From Punica granatum (lineage: Eukaryota > Streptophyta > Magnoliopsida > Myrtales > Lythraceae): a stretch of 64,000 nucleotides of DNA. Under the pieces are notes generated by a model, which saw only the letters and a list, made by a program, of their open reading frames with translations, had not been told where the DNA came from and made no database searches. The position numbers and the translations under genes were made by a program. Numbering within the stretch: position 1 is the stretch's first letter; every line of letters starts with the position of its first letter. Below, one piece after another: positions 45,464 through 57,623 of this stretch. The DNA is taken from positions 18,263,845 through 18,327,844 of the forward strand of contig NC_045133.1 in assembly GCF_007655135.1 (NCBI RefSeq), read 5' to 3'.

Positions 45464-48400
45464 TCACGGGGATAAGATAGTACTCTCGCTAGAGCTGGAG
45501 TACTCCCCAAGAAACTCGGACCTCAACTGCATCAGCAGCCTGCCTAGATAGTTCAGGCCTTCTCCTTCCCTTCCTCCTCCCCAGAAGAGGTCGTGTGGCG
45601 AAGCTTCGACAAGAATGGACCCCGCCGTGGATAGCAGCATGGAATTTAGATGAGGATATATTGAGAACTTGAACTTTAATGCTCGGTACATCACATCGAT
45701 CTTCATACTATCCCAGTCGGGTCTCACCTGCATCAAAAATTGCTTCTGGATAAACACATGTATCACTTATATGCTAGTCAGTTCAGTTGAAGTTTTTCAG
45801 AGGTACAACTGACCAACTGGTTAATTTGGAGGGAATAAACTACTCTTCATTATTTGAATGCTCGAGGCTGTTTTGGAACATTTCATATTTAGTTCTAAAT
45901 TGGACGGATAATGGACTCTGTCCCGTCCGGACTCTCATTATTCATAGAACCAAGTTCAGGGCCGATCCCATCAGTAATCCGGCTAGTATTCCTTTTTTTC
46001 CCTGGACACATTTCTCAACTAATTAAATTTCTACTTTTATATAACCCCATTCAAGGAGGGTTATGTAAGATATATTTATTAATGATATACTACAAGTAGA
46101 GAAGCCTTACAAGATCAGGATGCCGCCTCTGCACAAGCCTCCCCATCCTAGCGGCTTCCTCTGGACTTTTTGCAGATCTTATCTCTTCAACATATTGTTG
46201 GGCCTGAGGATTATCGACTCCGACATATTTGTGGGCCTAAAATTTGTAAAAGTTCTCCCAAAAGTTCCTCGACCAGATACACGATAATAATAAATCATAT
46301 AAGGGGGAAAATCAGAAAATGTGTTACCTGATAGTAGTGCTCCACACTTGACCAACTAACATAATCGCCAGTTCCATTGGGCATTCGAATAGGATGAGGA
46401 GAGAAGTTGGAGAAAGCTCCATAAGGGTCCCATGTTTTGTAGAAGAATATGATGTTTGGTTCATAAGGAGTGACAGTAGGGTCAATTGCAGAAGTCTCAT
46501 TCATTGATGGGATGACAGGTGTGAGGTCGGGAATAGGCTGAAGAAACCCACTGACAAGCATGTCTGGTCCAACCTGGAAAAACATTTCAACTTATAAGAC
46601 CCATTCCCAGATAATGGAAATATCAGATGCAATTGTTAAGAGAAGCTTCATGTGACTTCAGCAAATAATTGGCGTATTCAGACTGAGAATGCATGATGAA
46701 GTACTTCAGAAAGAACATGAGAAAGTTTTGCACTTCTCCAAAAGGTCGATCAGGTCTTTGCCTTTTGATGTCACAAAAATTTGCCCAATTCCTGAACATA
46801 ATGAGCTCACAGTATACATTAAAAGGTAAGGAAATGGGAGAACAGGACAAGTAGAACATAAACAAACCACAGACCTGTTCATAGGAAACATCACTCAAAT
46901 CCAAGGCTTGTGACATCTCCACCATACCGAGTTCACCAACTGGAGATGGTGCATTCCTTCCACCAATAATTTTAGGTGCAACAAATGCAAACACCTGCAA
47001 AAAGATCAGATCTTATGACCAACACCATGCAACTGGTTGCTTGGTTCCAGAAAACAAGGAGAGGTTTCCATGCTCATGCTATGAAAGAACTCGGAAAATG
47101 AGAACAAAGAAACTCTTGACGCACTTTGCAAGACATGTTGGTCTAGCAAAATTTCTCCATGAGCAGCATGAATTAAAATGTAATACATCCTTTCCATTAT
47201 TCGATATCAGAAAAACAGAAGAGGGGAAGTAGAAAGACCTTGTGAATAACACCCAATGAGATTGCGGATGCAGCCAATGTCCCTCCACACTCCCACAAAA
47301 TCGAAAGGTACCCACGGTCATAGAAATATTCCATGACATCACGAGGATTTAACATGTCAAACTCTACAACCTCAACACCTTTGGAAGCTAAATATTTCTG
47401 AAAACTCCTCCTAGCACCTCTTTGGGTCACCACTATTGTTGACACTTCGGAAATGTCCCAGAGGTTTGCTTCCTCAGGAAGGTCGAGCGTCTGTGTCATC
47501 ACAATCCTCATGGGCAAGTGCCCACCACCATGCCTTGCAGTCAATCTTGGATCTGTTTAACAGCAATGGTTTCAAAAAGCAAGAAATTTTTATTTTAGTT
47601 TTAACCAAAATAGAGAATCTTAGTACACAGTACTTACTGTCTTTACGCACGGTGTTCCCTCCAACAACAATTGCATCGCTTCGTCCCCGCAGTTCAAAGA
47701 CTCGACTTCTAGACTTTTTGCTGCTTATCCATGCAGCATGTCCACTACTGGCAGCAATTTTGCCTGTTCCATTTGGACAGACAGCACACTTGTATGCAAA
47801 CATAGGCGGTTGAAATTACTTTTTCGCTCTACTCTTGAGGAAAATTACATGACAACTCGAAGTGGCAGAATGACATTTAAAATGCTAACCATCGAGGGTC
47901 ATGGCATACTTGAGAACGGAAAATGGGACCCGAGAAGCCGCTCTGTATATCAGATGAGCATTCACGAGGTGGCACGACTTCTGAGCTTCCTGCAGCACAT
48001 GACACCAAAACTCTGAACCTCAAGCTACACCGCGAAACAGTCAGTAAAGCTCCACACGAGTAAATGATCTTAGACAAAATGCAGCACCTCGACAGCTTTA
48101 CTCTGGAGGTCCTCTCCAAGAACATCTACCCGAATTCCTTGGCTTCTCAACGCACGCACAGCATTCCCGCGAAGATGCTGAAGCGGGTGCCTCATCCCCA
48201 CTACCACTCGTACAATTCCTGCCTAGTTTTATATACGAGATGTCAACTACCCAGTGCATTAAAACCCTCAGAGCTGCCAAAAAAAAAACAGGCTTCTTCG
48301 TTCAATCTCCAATCTAATCCTAAGCAATTCGTTTTGCCCCAGGATTCTTCTTTTCCGATAAGTATACTATCGAAGATGTTCTAAAGCTCAGTAGGATCAA

Positions 48401-48795
48401 CGGAGAAGAGGCAGTTCTCTGTCGGTTAGACAGACCTGGACGAGAGCGGAGACAGCGGTGCTGTCGCCGTGGCAGTCGCCGGGCTCCATGTTGAGGTAAG
48501 CGGTGGCGCCAATACAGAGGTCGGCGCCGGCGGCCTCGACAGCCTGAACCTCGGCCGGCGTCGTGCCCTGGGCGTATAAGTAGCCCTCCCCGACCACATT
48601 GCCGCCGGGGTTGGCGATGACGCAGCCGAAGTTGGGGTGGGGGGAGGTGAAGCCGGAGGACTTGTCGGACAAATCGGCAGCGCGCCGGACGAAGCTGGCC
48701 TCGAGGGTGTAATTGCCGTTGCCGTGGCTAGACCTGATGGTGGCGGCAGTGAGGCGGCAGGTGATGGGAGGCGGATAGCAGAACGACAACGCCAT
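45464..48795 (-). CDS. PYRR: Riboflavin biosynthesis protein PYRR, plastid: reductase with fused NADAR domain
   Basis: Nine exons, all GT-AG and in phase: 48795-48436, 48222-48088, 47989-47890, 47763-47638, 47552-47239, 46994-46875, 46573-46328, 46236-46111, 45727-45464; 596 aa. N-terminal deaminase-like domain (about 30-180) has lost the zinc site (PAE in place of HAE, EPGDCHG in place of EPCxH), as known for plant PYRR; it is inactive, and PYRD supplies deamination. Middle RibD-C reductase (about 190-390, KIAASSGHAAWIS, GGNTVR) reduces the ribosylaminopyrimidine intermediate with NADPH. C-terminal DUF1768/NADAR domain (about 425-590, FFYKTWDPYGAFSNFSPHP, HDLFWGGGREGEGLNYLGRL) hydrolyses damaged riboflavin intermediates. 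I start at MALSFC; an in-frame ATG 21 nt upstream is possible. Intact. Confidence 0.96.
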
Positions 48796-49507
48796 TTTCT
48801 TCTCGCTGACAGTCAAGAAATTTCTGATTTTTTTTTTTTTTGTATTTGGATTTTTTTTTTTCTAACAGCAGCCCATTGGAGGAGCCTTTTGAGATAATGT
48901 GATCACCTACCTTATCCTTGGGGTGTTATTCAGCTGGTAATATGCTAATATTCAAGCAAAATCTCCTGGAAGCAAATAAGGTGAAGGTCCCTCCCGTTAT
49001 GGTTAAATTTGCTTGCAATGATAGTACTCTATGTATATATTTACGAATGGGTGAATCTTAAATGAGACATTCCTCGGTGGGCTTCGACTTATATGATTAT
49101 ACCTTGTGGGGATTGTTTCGCTGATCGCCCCCGATCACTTTCACTTCAAAGAGAGAAAAAAAAATCACCTTACCGTTTTGATCACAAATCCTCTCCAATT
49201 GACATGAGAACAAATACTTCATTTTTTAGGTGAATACATGGAAAAAAAAATACAAATGTTGTGGACTATTTCTATTATCGTATACGCTCATAGGCTCATA
49301 GGCATAGTATAAGAATATGAAATAAAGCAAAATAAAGGGATATGTAACCACACTGATAATGATCGAATTCAAGATCTCTTAATTTTGGATCAACGCTTTG
49401 TGCCATCGTACTAAAACTCTTTCCTCAGTACCTTCTTGATTTTATGGGAACTAATCATTTTCGCGAGTATGATAATGCATATACATCAAATTACTCATAA
49501 AAAAAGA
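48796..49507. other. PYRR upstream region and spacer
   Basis: Contains two T-rich runs (48,828-48,862) just upstream of PYRR and otherwise AT-rich spacer. No TATA box clear enough to name and no other gene. Confidence 0.4.
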
Positions 49508-50293
49508 TTAATTCCAAAAAAAAAAAAACAACTTTGCAGTTTATGTCATTTCTAATACTAATTTTTAGAAATCCTAAAAAAGAGCACCAACATTTCAGTT
49601 TTTATGCTTTATAATATGAACTTTTAGAAATTAAAAAAAAATAAACACAAACTTTTGATTTTGTATCACACATAGCACGCAGTGACCTCCACTGTAAGTT
49701 TTGATGGATTCTTGTGACGTGAATACCTAACGGCACTTATGTGGCTGACGGTGGATGACATGGGAAGTCTTCTGCACTCTGAGATATCACTTACCTTGCA
49801 TGTTGGTTCAATTGTTCCCACCGCATTAAGTGAAAAAAATTAATTACAAAGAGATCCTTCATGTTCCTACCACCAATGCCATTCAAGTTTGCCTCATCAA
49901 TGTTGAAAATAGGTTGCCTTTCATTTCATCATTGGAACTGCGATTGGTGGATAGTTCGATTACCGGCTCATGAATTCAACATCACTATCAAACGCCTAGC
50001 TACAACGACATTGGTAGTTCATTAGATCTCAGAGTACAAAAGACTCACCATGTCATCCACCGTCAACCACATAAGCGCTGGTAGATAGCATGCTAGAGGA
50101 ATTCATCAAAACTCACGATGGAAGTCAGTGTTTACTAGGTGTGATATAAATCAAAAAGTTTGTGTTCTTGTAATTTATAAAAGTTTGTGCTAGAAAGAAT
50201 GGAAACACTAAAATTTGTGCGTTTTTGGAGATTTCCAAAAGTTCGTGCTAGAAATAACACAAACAGCAAAGTTCGTGCTTTTTCTGGGAATTA
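49508..50293. mobile_element. Second foldback element with long inverted repeats
   Basis: Left arm about 49508-49810 is complementary to right arm about 50010-50293. Paired landmarks: TTAATTCC and its complement at the outer ends; ACTTTGCAGTTTATGTCATT; AGTTTTGATGGATTC; and GTGGCTGACGGTGGATGACA against TGTCATCCACCGTCAACCAC. The unpaired centre is about 200 bp. No coding capacity. Nonautonomous, probably Mutator-like or foldback; not the same sequence as the element at 36.4 kb. A C run and A run lie directly outside the right end. Confidence 0.72.
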
Positions 50294-51374
50294 GCGCCCC
50301 CCCCCCCAAAAAAAAAAAAAGATAATGCAAATACACTCGCCATAAAATTGCGAGATGGATTGCAACCTCTTCATCGATAGGGCAATCCCTTAATATCAGC
50401 TAATCAGCTTCACGATCCACCTCTCTGACTTGAATCTCATAGATAACGATGCAACAACACAGCGAAGGCGAGGATGAATGTATGGGGAATGAGAGTCTAT
50501 TGACGAAACATAAGGAAGCTTTTTCTTTATAAATTTTTTTAACTAGTGTAGGAGTTTGTTCTAAACCACCGCCCTCACTTCGGTGAATTGGACTTTTACG
50601 AAGTCGATGTATATCTCCTGTATGGTATTAACTGTCCCAAATGTTAGGACTAATGTTGCACAAAACACAAGTACAGGGATGGATTTAGGAATTTGGTATA
50701 AGAGAGAAGATACTCAAGGAAAGGTAAAAGAAGATAATTTCATGAAAAAAAAGAACAAATTCGACATGGTATTCAAACAATATTATAACTTTTTCCGACT
50801 CCAAGGACCTACCCTAAAAAATCATCCATGTATCTGAATCTATATATAATAGATAAAGTAAAGTAGAATTCATCCATTATAGAAACGTATAATTTGGGCG
50901 ATTCGATCGATTTCACCTTTTTTAAAAAAAAAATTTGGACCATTTACAATTTTTATCTGAAAATCTGATTTTCACTGCATTGACTGCAACTAGGAAAATT
51001 CATTATCTGACAAGGTGACTTGTAAGCTCTTACCAGGTTTTGACAAATCTCAAGTAAGAAATTTAGCACAAGAAGAAGTCGTAGGGGCGCTGAGGACATG
51101 GAAATCTAAAGCTATCCCTTTTTTTTTTTGTGGAAACCACAATGTTTTTTCGGTGTGAATATCGGAAAGTCCAATAGGTCCAGACTAAGTTGAGCTGGTC
51201 GGCCCACGCTATTACTAAATCAATTTCAGACGATTGAACTATAGATAAAAGCAAATTACATATCATCAAACAGATCACGGTTAAGTGGTTCCATTATTTC
51301 ACTAGCAAATAAATGAGAATGGGTAGAAGTCCATATCATCCCCGTCTATCCGACTCATTCTATTTCCTGTGTTG
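50294..51374. other. Spacer, no gene seen
   Basis: Starts with adjoining C and A homopolymers (about 50297-50320). The rest is AT-rich with no recognisable gene, domain or repeat. Confidence 0.4.
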
Positions 51375-52932
51375 TTACTTCTGTTGGGGATCGAGCAACT
51401 GGCCGATGAAAAGAACAATTCCGGTCATCTCCTCTCTGATTACAAACATGAATGGGTGGTCCGCAACAAAGTCCACGAGTTCTAGAGGTGGTGCATAACC
51501 AGGCGAGCTGGCACTATAACACGGCGCTGTCTGGTTCCCTGCTCATCGATTTCAAGGAATGTCTTCTGGATGATCGAGGGAAAGACAATATCCCGATCCT
51601 TTTGCCACATTGGGCAAGTGTTCCACCTTCACGCCAAGCTTAGCCAGAACGCTGGGAATGTTATGGAACGTAGAAGATACCTCCAACTTGGGTATTCTGA
51701 GTTAACCCACTTCTACTTTGGTTTGGGGATTATGGCAGTCTAAGAAACCGGGTTCGGAGCAAGCCCTCTCCGTCAGAGCCGGCAGCCCATCCCCCATATC
51801 TGGAAGGAAGAAGCACATGGAGAAACTGCGTCCAAAGTCACAGCCCTGCTTGTAGGGGAGCTGCAGGACTTTGAATCCATTGTGGGTTTCGATATACTGA
51901 TCCGGTTCGTAGTTTGTCATGAATGGGACCCGAGTGAGGCAGCCATCGAGGAGGTAGAAATCGTAGTCTTTTGTACACCTTGCTTTGAATTTCTTGAGAC
52001 AAGTACCTTTGAAGTAGAGAGCGTTCGCTAAAATGAGCGGGGTCACAGGGGTGACGTCATCACAGGAGACAGCCCCTGATGAGACCATCCGTCGCCCTCT
52101 CTGCCCATTCATTCACCTCCTTCACCACCGCACCAGGCTGCAACCCAATCACATCTATTAGCCAGGTAGCAAGCATCGAAATAGAAATAATCATAATGTC
52201 ATGAAATTTCGTAAATTGGTCCCCCAAAGTTTAGCATGACTGGACTGACATTAGATTTGAAATCAACTAGATGAACAGCAGCTTTAAAATCCACAGTGAG
52301 CCCAGGACGGAACTGGGGCTTGAGAGTCATGGATCACTCAAGCCAAGCTCCATAGGCCACTGAATGCTTGGGCCCAAAGGCGTAGCCGGCATCCTTACGG
52401 ACATGCTCCACCACCTCTGAAGCGAACCCTCTGATGGGGGCTGCGGAGTCAGCTCAAAGGAATTGCAGCAGGCTCGCCTGTCTGGTCCTGCCAACCCTGC
52501 CACCACCATGCCGAGGACCACCTGGACCGAGAGCGGCGAGAACACCGTGTTACGATCCTTGTGACGTGAGAAGAGCTCCTCAGCAAGCCTCGTTGCCGAA
52601 TCCACTTTGGTACCCATCATCTGTGCCATGGCAGCACGGATCACTGGGGTTGCCCTTGTAGACCCCGGTGAGAGCTCCTCAGGGCTATCAGACAGATAGG
52701 ACGGTAAAAGATCCTGGGCCATACAGCTGGCCTGTCAATCCGAGTCCAGATGCAGAGAGGCCGGTGAAACACCTATTGAGGATTCGGGCTCAGGCTGAGG
52801 GTCGGGCTCAGCTTCGGGCTCGACATGTGCATGGACTAGCCTGTAGGAGTCCGAGTCGTCATCAGAGCCAGTGGAGTCTCTTCCTCTTCTTCTTTGGAGG
52901 TTGCCGTCTTCCATGATTTCTCTCCGGGACAC
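51375..52932 (-). pseudogene. Serpin pseudogene with an acidic N-terminal extension
   Basis: Minus-strand serpin features in order: RLAEELFSRHKDRNTVFSPL, VVLGMVVAG, MTLKPQFRPGLTVDFKAAVH, then after an acceptor [64 protein letters not shown] before the reactive centre, and [20 protein letters not shown] ending in TAA at 51375. Breaks: TGA at 52735-52737, stops in the QFL*AD and WLE*SM positions, frameshifts near 52490, 52070 and in the reactive loop. Upstream, in the same frame, 52932-52738 encodes an acidic, E/P-rich segment (DSTGSDDDSDSYRLVHAHVE) not typical of plant serpins. The preserved intron argues against a retrocopy. Serpins are suicide protease inhibitors; this one cannot be made. 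Confidence 0.88.
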
Positions 52933-52971
52933 GGAAGTGTGATAGAGGGACTGACAGTGAGGAGACAGTGT

Positions 52972-52981
52972 CTTATATATA
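52972..52981 (-). promoter_or_regulatory. TATA-like box upstream of the serpin pseudogene
   Basis: Minus strand AATATATATAAG about 40-50 bp before the ATG at 52932. If used, the leader would be short; transcription of the broken gene is possible but unproven. Confidence 0.4.
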
Positions 52982-54571
52982 TTGGAACCTTAAGGTCGGA
53001 TCTCATTGCTGCCGGGGTAGAACAGGATTGGCAAAGGATCCGCCAGGATATCGTAGCCGTGGTTAGGAAATGAAAGCTGACAATTCTCTAGGACTAACCC
53101 GAGAAAACATGAAGGCACGTTCGCCTGATTTTTAAAACAGCATCATTTGGCATGTATGTTCTATAATAACAATGATAAAAATGAACAGAGCTTACCTTAG
53201 GATTGCACAAGGACCGTCTGAGATTTGAATACTACCATTATGCATGCAGTGAGTTCCTTATTGCTCCGGGTCTTGTACGGCACGCCAACGATTGTTCCAT
53301 TTTCTTCGAGCAGAGAAGTTAGTGTACGTTGTCTATACAACTTTGCAAATTCTAATTGATCTCAATAACAATTTCTGTACGGATCAAACAATGAAAACCA
53401 CTTACTTGGAATAATGAATGGAAAGAGAAATAAAATTACAAATTTATACTTTTTGCAAGTACAATTTCTGGACTAATCTAACAATGAAAACCACTCAGGA
53501 CGATGACTGCATCTTCCTCTGCTTTAATTTGCATTTGTTTTTTGGCTACGTTTCACCGGTCAGGTATTCAGGTGGAATTCGATTTGTTTTATTTTGGTTA
53601 TTCGTGATAAAGATTTATATACGTTTTGCCAACACTTTTCTTTAATTAGCAATAAATAATTAATAAAGCAGAAAAACCATATAAACTTTATGTGCAGCTT
53701 CGAAGTGCGTAGAGCAAATTAGTATATCAAACCATGAAGAAGCTCCATTGTAGATGTTACCAACAAAAACAACTCAGCATGGACTCAAAACGAATTCTGA
53801 TGACTATATGAAAGTGTTCATTAAGAGGGCAGAGGCAACTTCAAGTGTATGAAATCCGGACGGACATTCATGCTCCAGAAGCTTGTTTATCCCAAAGATT
53901 TAGAAAGAATTTTCTGCACATCACAAGGTATAGCTAGATGAACTTACTTCAACGAGGACCAGAACAGAACGACTACGGACTGATTCCGAGAAATCCTTCT
54001 GTTACCCGAGAAATTGTTGTCTCGCCATTTCTTACTGAACTTGCTGCCCTAGACCTTATATTTTTCACCCTGTGAACTTCATCTCCATGGCAATTAGGTA
54101 TTCTAATGAAGCAAAGATTTGTAAAGGATTTCCCATATTAAACATAGGATCGAAACAAAACATGTGAAGTTAAGTGGATGAACTGATTGCAAAGCTGAAG
54201 TCATAACTTACCACTATACAGCAGAACAGATTTCTCGCTACTTTATGCGAAGAAACAGATACAAGATGAGTAAACACCGAAAAAATCCTATATAAATCAG
54301 TCTAGCGTACTGCAGAGTCTCCATCAATTTAAGCATGGGAAGGAGACAATAGTGAATGGGTTGATCATGTGATGAGATATTACCCAACATACAAAATTCA
54401 AGGTGTGGGTAAATAAGTATTCACATCCAAAATATATATTCTTCACTGAAAGCAATTACCCAGCATATATGTGACGTTTCAATTAAGAACTACCAGCACA
54501 AAAAAAAAAAAAGTATTGAGCAAAATTAGCATCATTTGTAAATGATTTAGTCTTGTTGTAGGTCAGCTTTA
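52982..54571. other. Spacer, no gene seen
   Basis: AT-rich spacer between the serpin and PPR pseudogenes. A short phrase (TACAATTTCTGGACTAATCTAACAATGAAA near 53460) resembles 53,372-53,400 (ACAATTTCTGTACGGATCAAACAATGAAAA), a small diverged duplication. Nothing else recognised. Confidence 0.4.
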
Positions 54572-55145
54572 TCAAGACAAACGTAACAACTCTTTTGTGG
54601 ACGCGTCCATAGAGAAACCGATCTACCGTCTCTTGATGAAGTTCCACAATCCTTGAATCACTACTCCGAAGGAGTCCTCTGATTAAGATATTGTATGAAA
54701 CAGCATTCGGGGAGCATCCTTTCCCTTTCATTTCTTCAAGCAACTTACATGCCTCGCTAGTTCTCCCTTTGCTACAGAAGTCGCTTATCAGCGTGCTAAA
54801 TGTGACAAAATTCGGTTGCAGCTTCATTGCCTTCAAAGAGTGGAGAAGTCCAATAGCAGTTTCAAGTTTCCCACCCTTACACAAGCCATCAATGAGAGTG
54901 CTGCAAATCACAATATTGGGACTCATTCTGATCTTCCATGAGTCTAAACAATGAAATTGCATTTTCAAGGCTTCCATTTTTGCATAAGGCATCCATTAAT
55001 TTACCGTAATTTTGAACATCTGGAAGTTGACCAGTATCTATTCTTGCATCCTATGATAAAACTCTTTTGCAACGTGAATATTTCCTGCACAACAGTAGCC
55101 ACCTATAAGAGTGTTTTATGTCACAACATTTGGGACCAAACCCTT
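54572..55145 (-). pseudogene. RFL-type PPR pseudogene, 3' half
   Basis: Four to five P-class PPR motifs in broken frames: GLVPNVVT then TAA, NTLIGGYCCAGNIHVAKEFY, GQLPDVQNYGKLMDALCKNG, SPNIVICSTLIDGLCKGGKL, QPNFVTFSTLISDFCSKGRT and SPNAVSYNILIRGLLRSSDS. The last residues (GFSMDASTKELLRLS) and their TGA at 54574-54572 lie one frame off, so a 1-base deletion lets the present frame read on to 54483. It continues at 63460-64000 on the other side of the nested insertions. Organellar RNA binding would have been its role; it is dead. Confidence 0.85.
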
Positions 55146-55150
55146 TCTCG
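55146..55150. repeat. Target duplication of the solo LTR, left copy
   Basis: TCTCG, matching 63455-63459. It borders TGTTGAG, the first bases of the interrupted solo LTR. Confidence 0.85.
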
Positions 55151-55233
55151 TGTTGAGTTATGGAGCCTGAAGTACCGTGAATCCGGATCGAGATCGGCGA
55201 CCAAACCCATGTTGTATTCGGCCCATAGGCGAT

Positions 55234-55238
55234 GTAAT
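55234..55238. repeat. Target duplication of the 8-kb copia element, left copy
   Basis: GTAAT, matching 63262-63266, inside the solo LTR. Confidence 0.9.
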
Positions 55239-56921
55239 TGTTGGGAATTGGTGTATGCCCTAGAGACAATCTATCATCAGTTCTGTAATATGACATGTAT
55301 TTCATTATATTACGAGGCATATCTGCTATTGTGTAGATTGCGCTAAATATGATTTTACATAATAATATCCTTGGAATAGTAGATTCAATAGGCATCAAGT
55401 GTGACTTGATTGTGAGATCATATAATTACTGAACATTATTCCTAAATGTCCATAGTCAAAGTATTATCGTTAATTAGGACAACGATAATACGGTTAGACT
55501 AGTGTGAGTGTTGATTGATGACCAAATCTCATAGGTCATGGATATGGAGATATCAAATCACACCACATGTATACATTAAGAGTAATGTGTATTGGACTGA
55601 CCCGCCATAAGATTGCTACATGGGTTGTTACGTGACTGTCATTAGCATATCTCAAAGTGACTATAGTGTAATGGTCCTTTGACTTGAGATCACCATAAAT
55701 TCCTACATGTAATGTCATATACTTTGATACTGTCAAACGCCACTGTAACAGGCTGGTTATAAAAACAGTTGTTGGGTATACCACAGAGCATGGAGAGGAA
55801 TGGGAGTGATCAAGATAGAATTTGTCCCTCTTACGAAACGGGAGCGATATCTCACGGCCACTTGGTGGTTAAGTCTAAAAGTGTATGCATACCCAAATGA
55901 GTCAATATAGCGATATCGAACTCATTTGTTCTGATAGACTTACCCGGTAAACCAAGAAAAAGAGATATTGAGCCATACAATGATGTCATCGACCATGCCT
56001 TGGGCTCAATAGAGATATAGAGGACGAATGGATTATATTACACGGTAACGTAGGTCACAAGGTTCGTCGAGAAATTGACTTTCCAATTACTTGAGTAATA
56101 GTGATGCATTGCTAGATGCCGCTCACTGTTTGTAATATTGAAATAGAGATTTCGATATTACTGTCAACGTAATTAGAAACCTACAGGGTCACACACTACG
56201 ACTAAATTGACGAGATATTTTGAAATAATAAAATCGTCTAATTGAGATTAGATGATTTATGGTGTGACCGATTAATCGGATATTTAATGAGATTAAATTT
56301 ATCGATTAATTAAACTCGATTTATTAGATTAAATGGACCAAATTGATACACGATGCATATGAAGACACATGGCTTTTATTTGGATGGACATGTGTATGGA
56401 CACATGTCACTTGGGAAAATTAATTCCCTTTTATCCCACACCGGCCGTGCATGTCCAAGGCTACCCCAAATTTGCTTATAAAATGGGAAAGTCTTGGGTA
56501 GATGTATAGATATATATATGTGACAGTGTGTGGATATATATATGTGATATATATGCATGCATAAGCATATACATATATACATGTGTGTATGCTTTATATA
56601 TGTGAGCATATATATATAAATAATTTGAATTGAATTGTTCAATTCAAATTAGGTCTATTAGTCTGAAAATTTCGGGTGTCGCATCGGTGTTTCTTTCGAG
56701 TGTTGGCCGCTAGCACCGCCGATCTCGAAGACTCGTCGACAAAGTCGGTGTAGATACCGGTAGAGGCGTCACGCGTGGGACGCTCGGTCGACAAATTTAA
56801 ATATTCCAGGTACGCTTTTATTTACTCTTATTCTTCTAGTAGGTCTTGGAATTAGTTTCAAGGGTAGGAAATTTTGAATTTCTGTTCCTTTTACGCTTCC
56901 GTAGATCCTGTGAATCTAGCA
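55239..56921 (+). repeat. 5' LTR of the 8-kb copia element
   Basis: Starts TGTTGGGAATTGG, ends CTAGCA. Contains a region of alternating TATATATG and GATATATATG phrases at about 56508-56620. It has 14 bp near 55460-55475 that the 3' LTR lacks. Confidence 0.94.
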
Positions 56922-56923
56922 AT

Positions 56924-56935
56924 TGGTATCAGAGC
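56924..56935 (+). other. Primer-binding site for initiator tRNA-Met
   Basis: TGGTATCAGAGC two bases after the 5' LTR, the standard plant copia primer site. Confidence 0.92.
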
Positions 56936-57623
56936 CTAGCTAGTTAGAATCTGAGTAGATAATAGCATAAAATATGATTTTATGCTTAGTACTGGTGTGA
57001 TTATGTTTGATATTTGCGGTGCATGACTGTTAGACATGGACTATGTCCTAGTTGTGTTAGTATAATAGTTATACGTGTGGACTATTATGTAATGGTTACA
57101 TAATAGTGTATGGTGAGATCGATTAAATGTTAATAAAATCCCTCAAAATATTAAGTCCATATCCTTTCACCGTGTAACACTCGTCAAGACCAAGATCGAT
57201 GAGTGCGTAGACCTTGCCCTCGCAGGATGCCCTTATCTATCCTAGTAAGACGTTGTGTTTACCAGTGGGTTAGACTTAACTGAGCAAGTCTAATAGGATT
57301 AGGAGTTCAGAGGCATGTAGTTGGGCATCGATCTATAAGATAGATTTGAATAAGGAGTTATTCACCAAACTAATTAAGAGTTGCATGTGATGCAATTAGG
57401 AAAGTGAGTTCCCTACCTAAATAGCCAGTTCTGGATGAATCAGCCCTCGTTGACTCAGAACTTGGTGAGATATGGATCTTGAACTACTATGAGAATGATA
57501 TTCTCTGAATCAATGTTGAGGGTCATTGATTTGATATAAATAGTGGGAGCAATATTTAATAAAGTCATCATTAAATATTGTTGTGTCATAATACTTATTT
57601 TGCATATTTCTGTGGTAGTTACC

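Noticed and set aside
48637..48897. 86-codon + frame opposite PYRR exon 1
   Set aside because: GC-rich antisense of a confirmed exon.
56376..56642. Frames with repeated IYIYM-type sequence in the copia LTRs
   Set aside because: Produced by the TATATATG simple repeats of the LTR; present identically in both LTRs.
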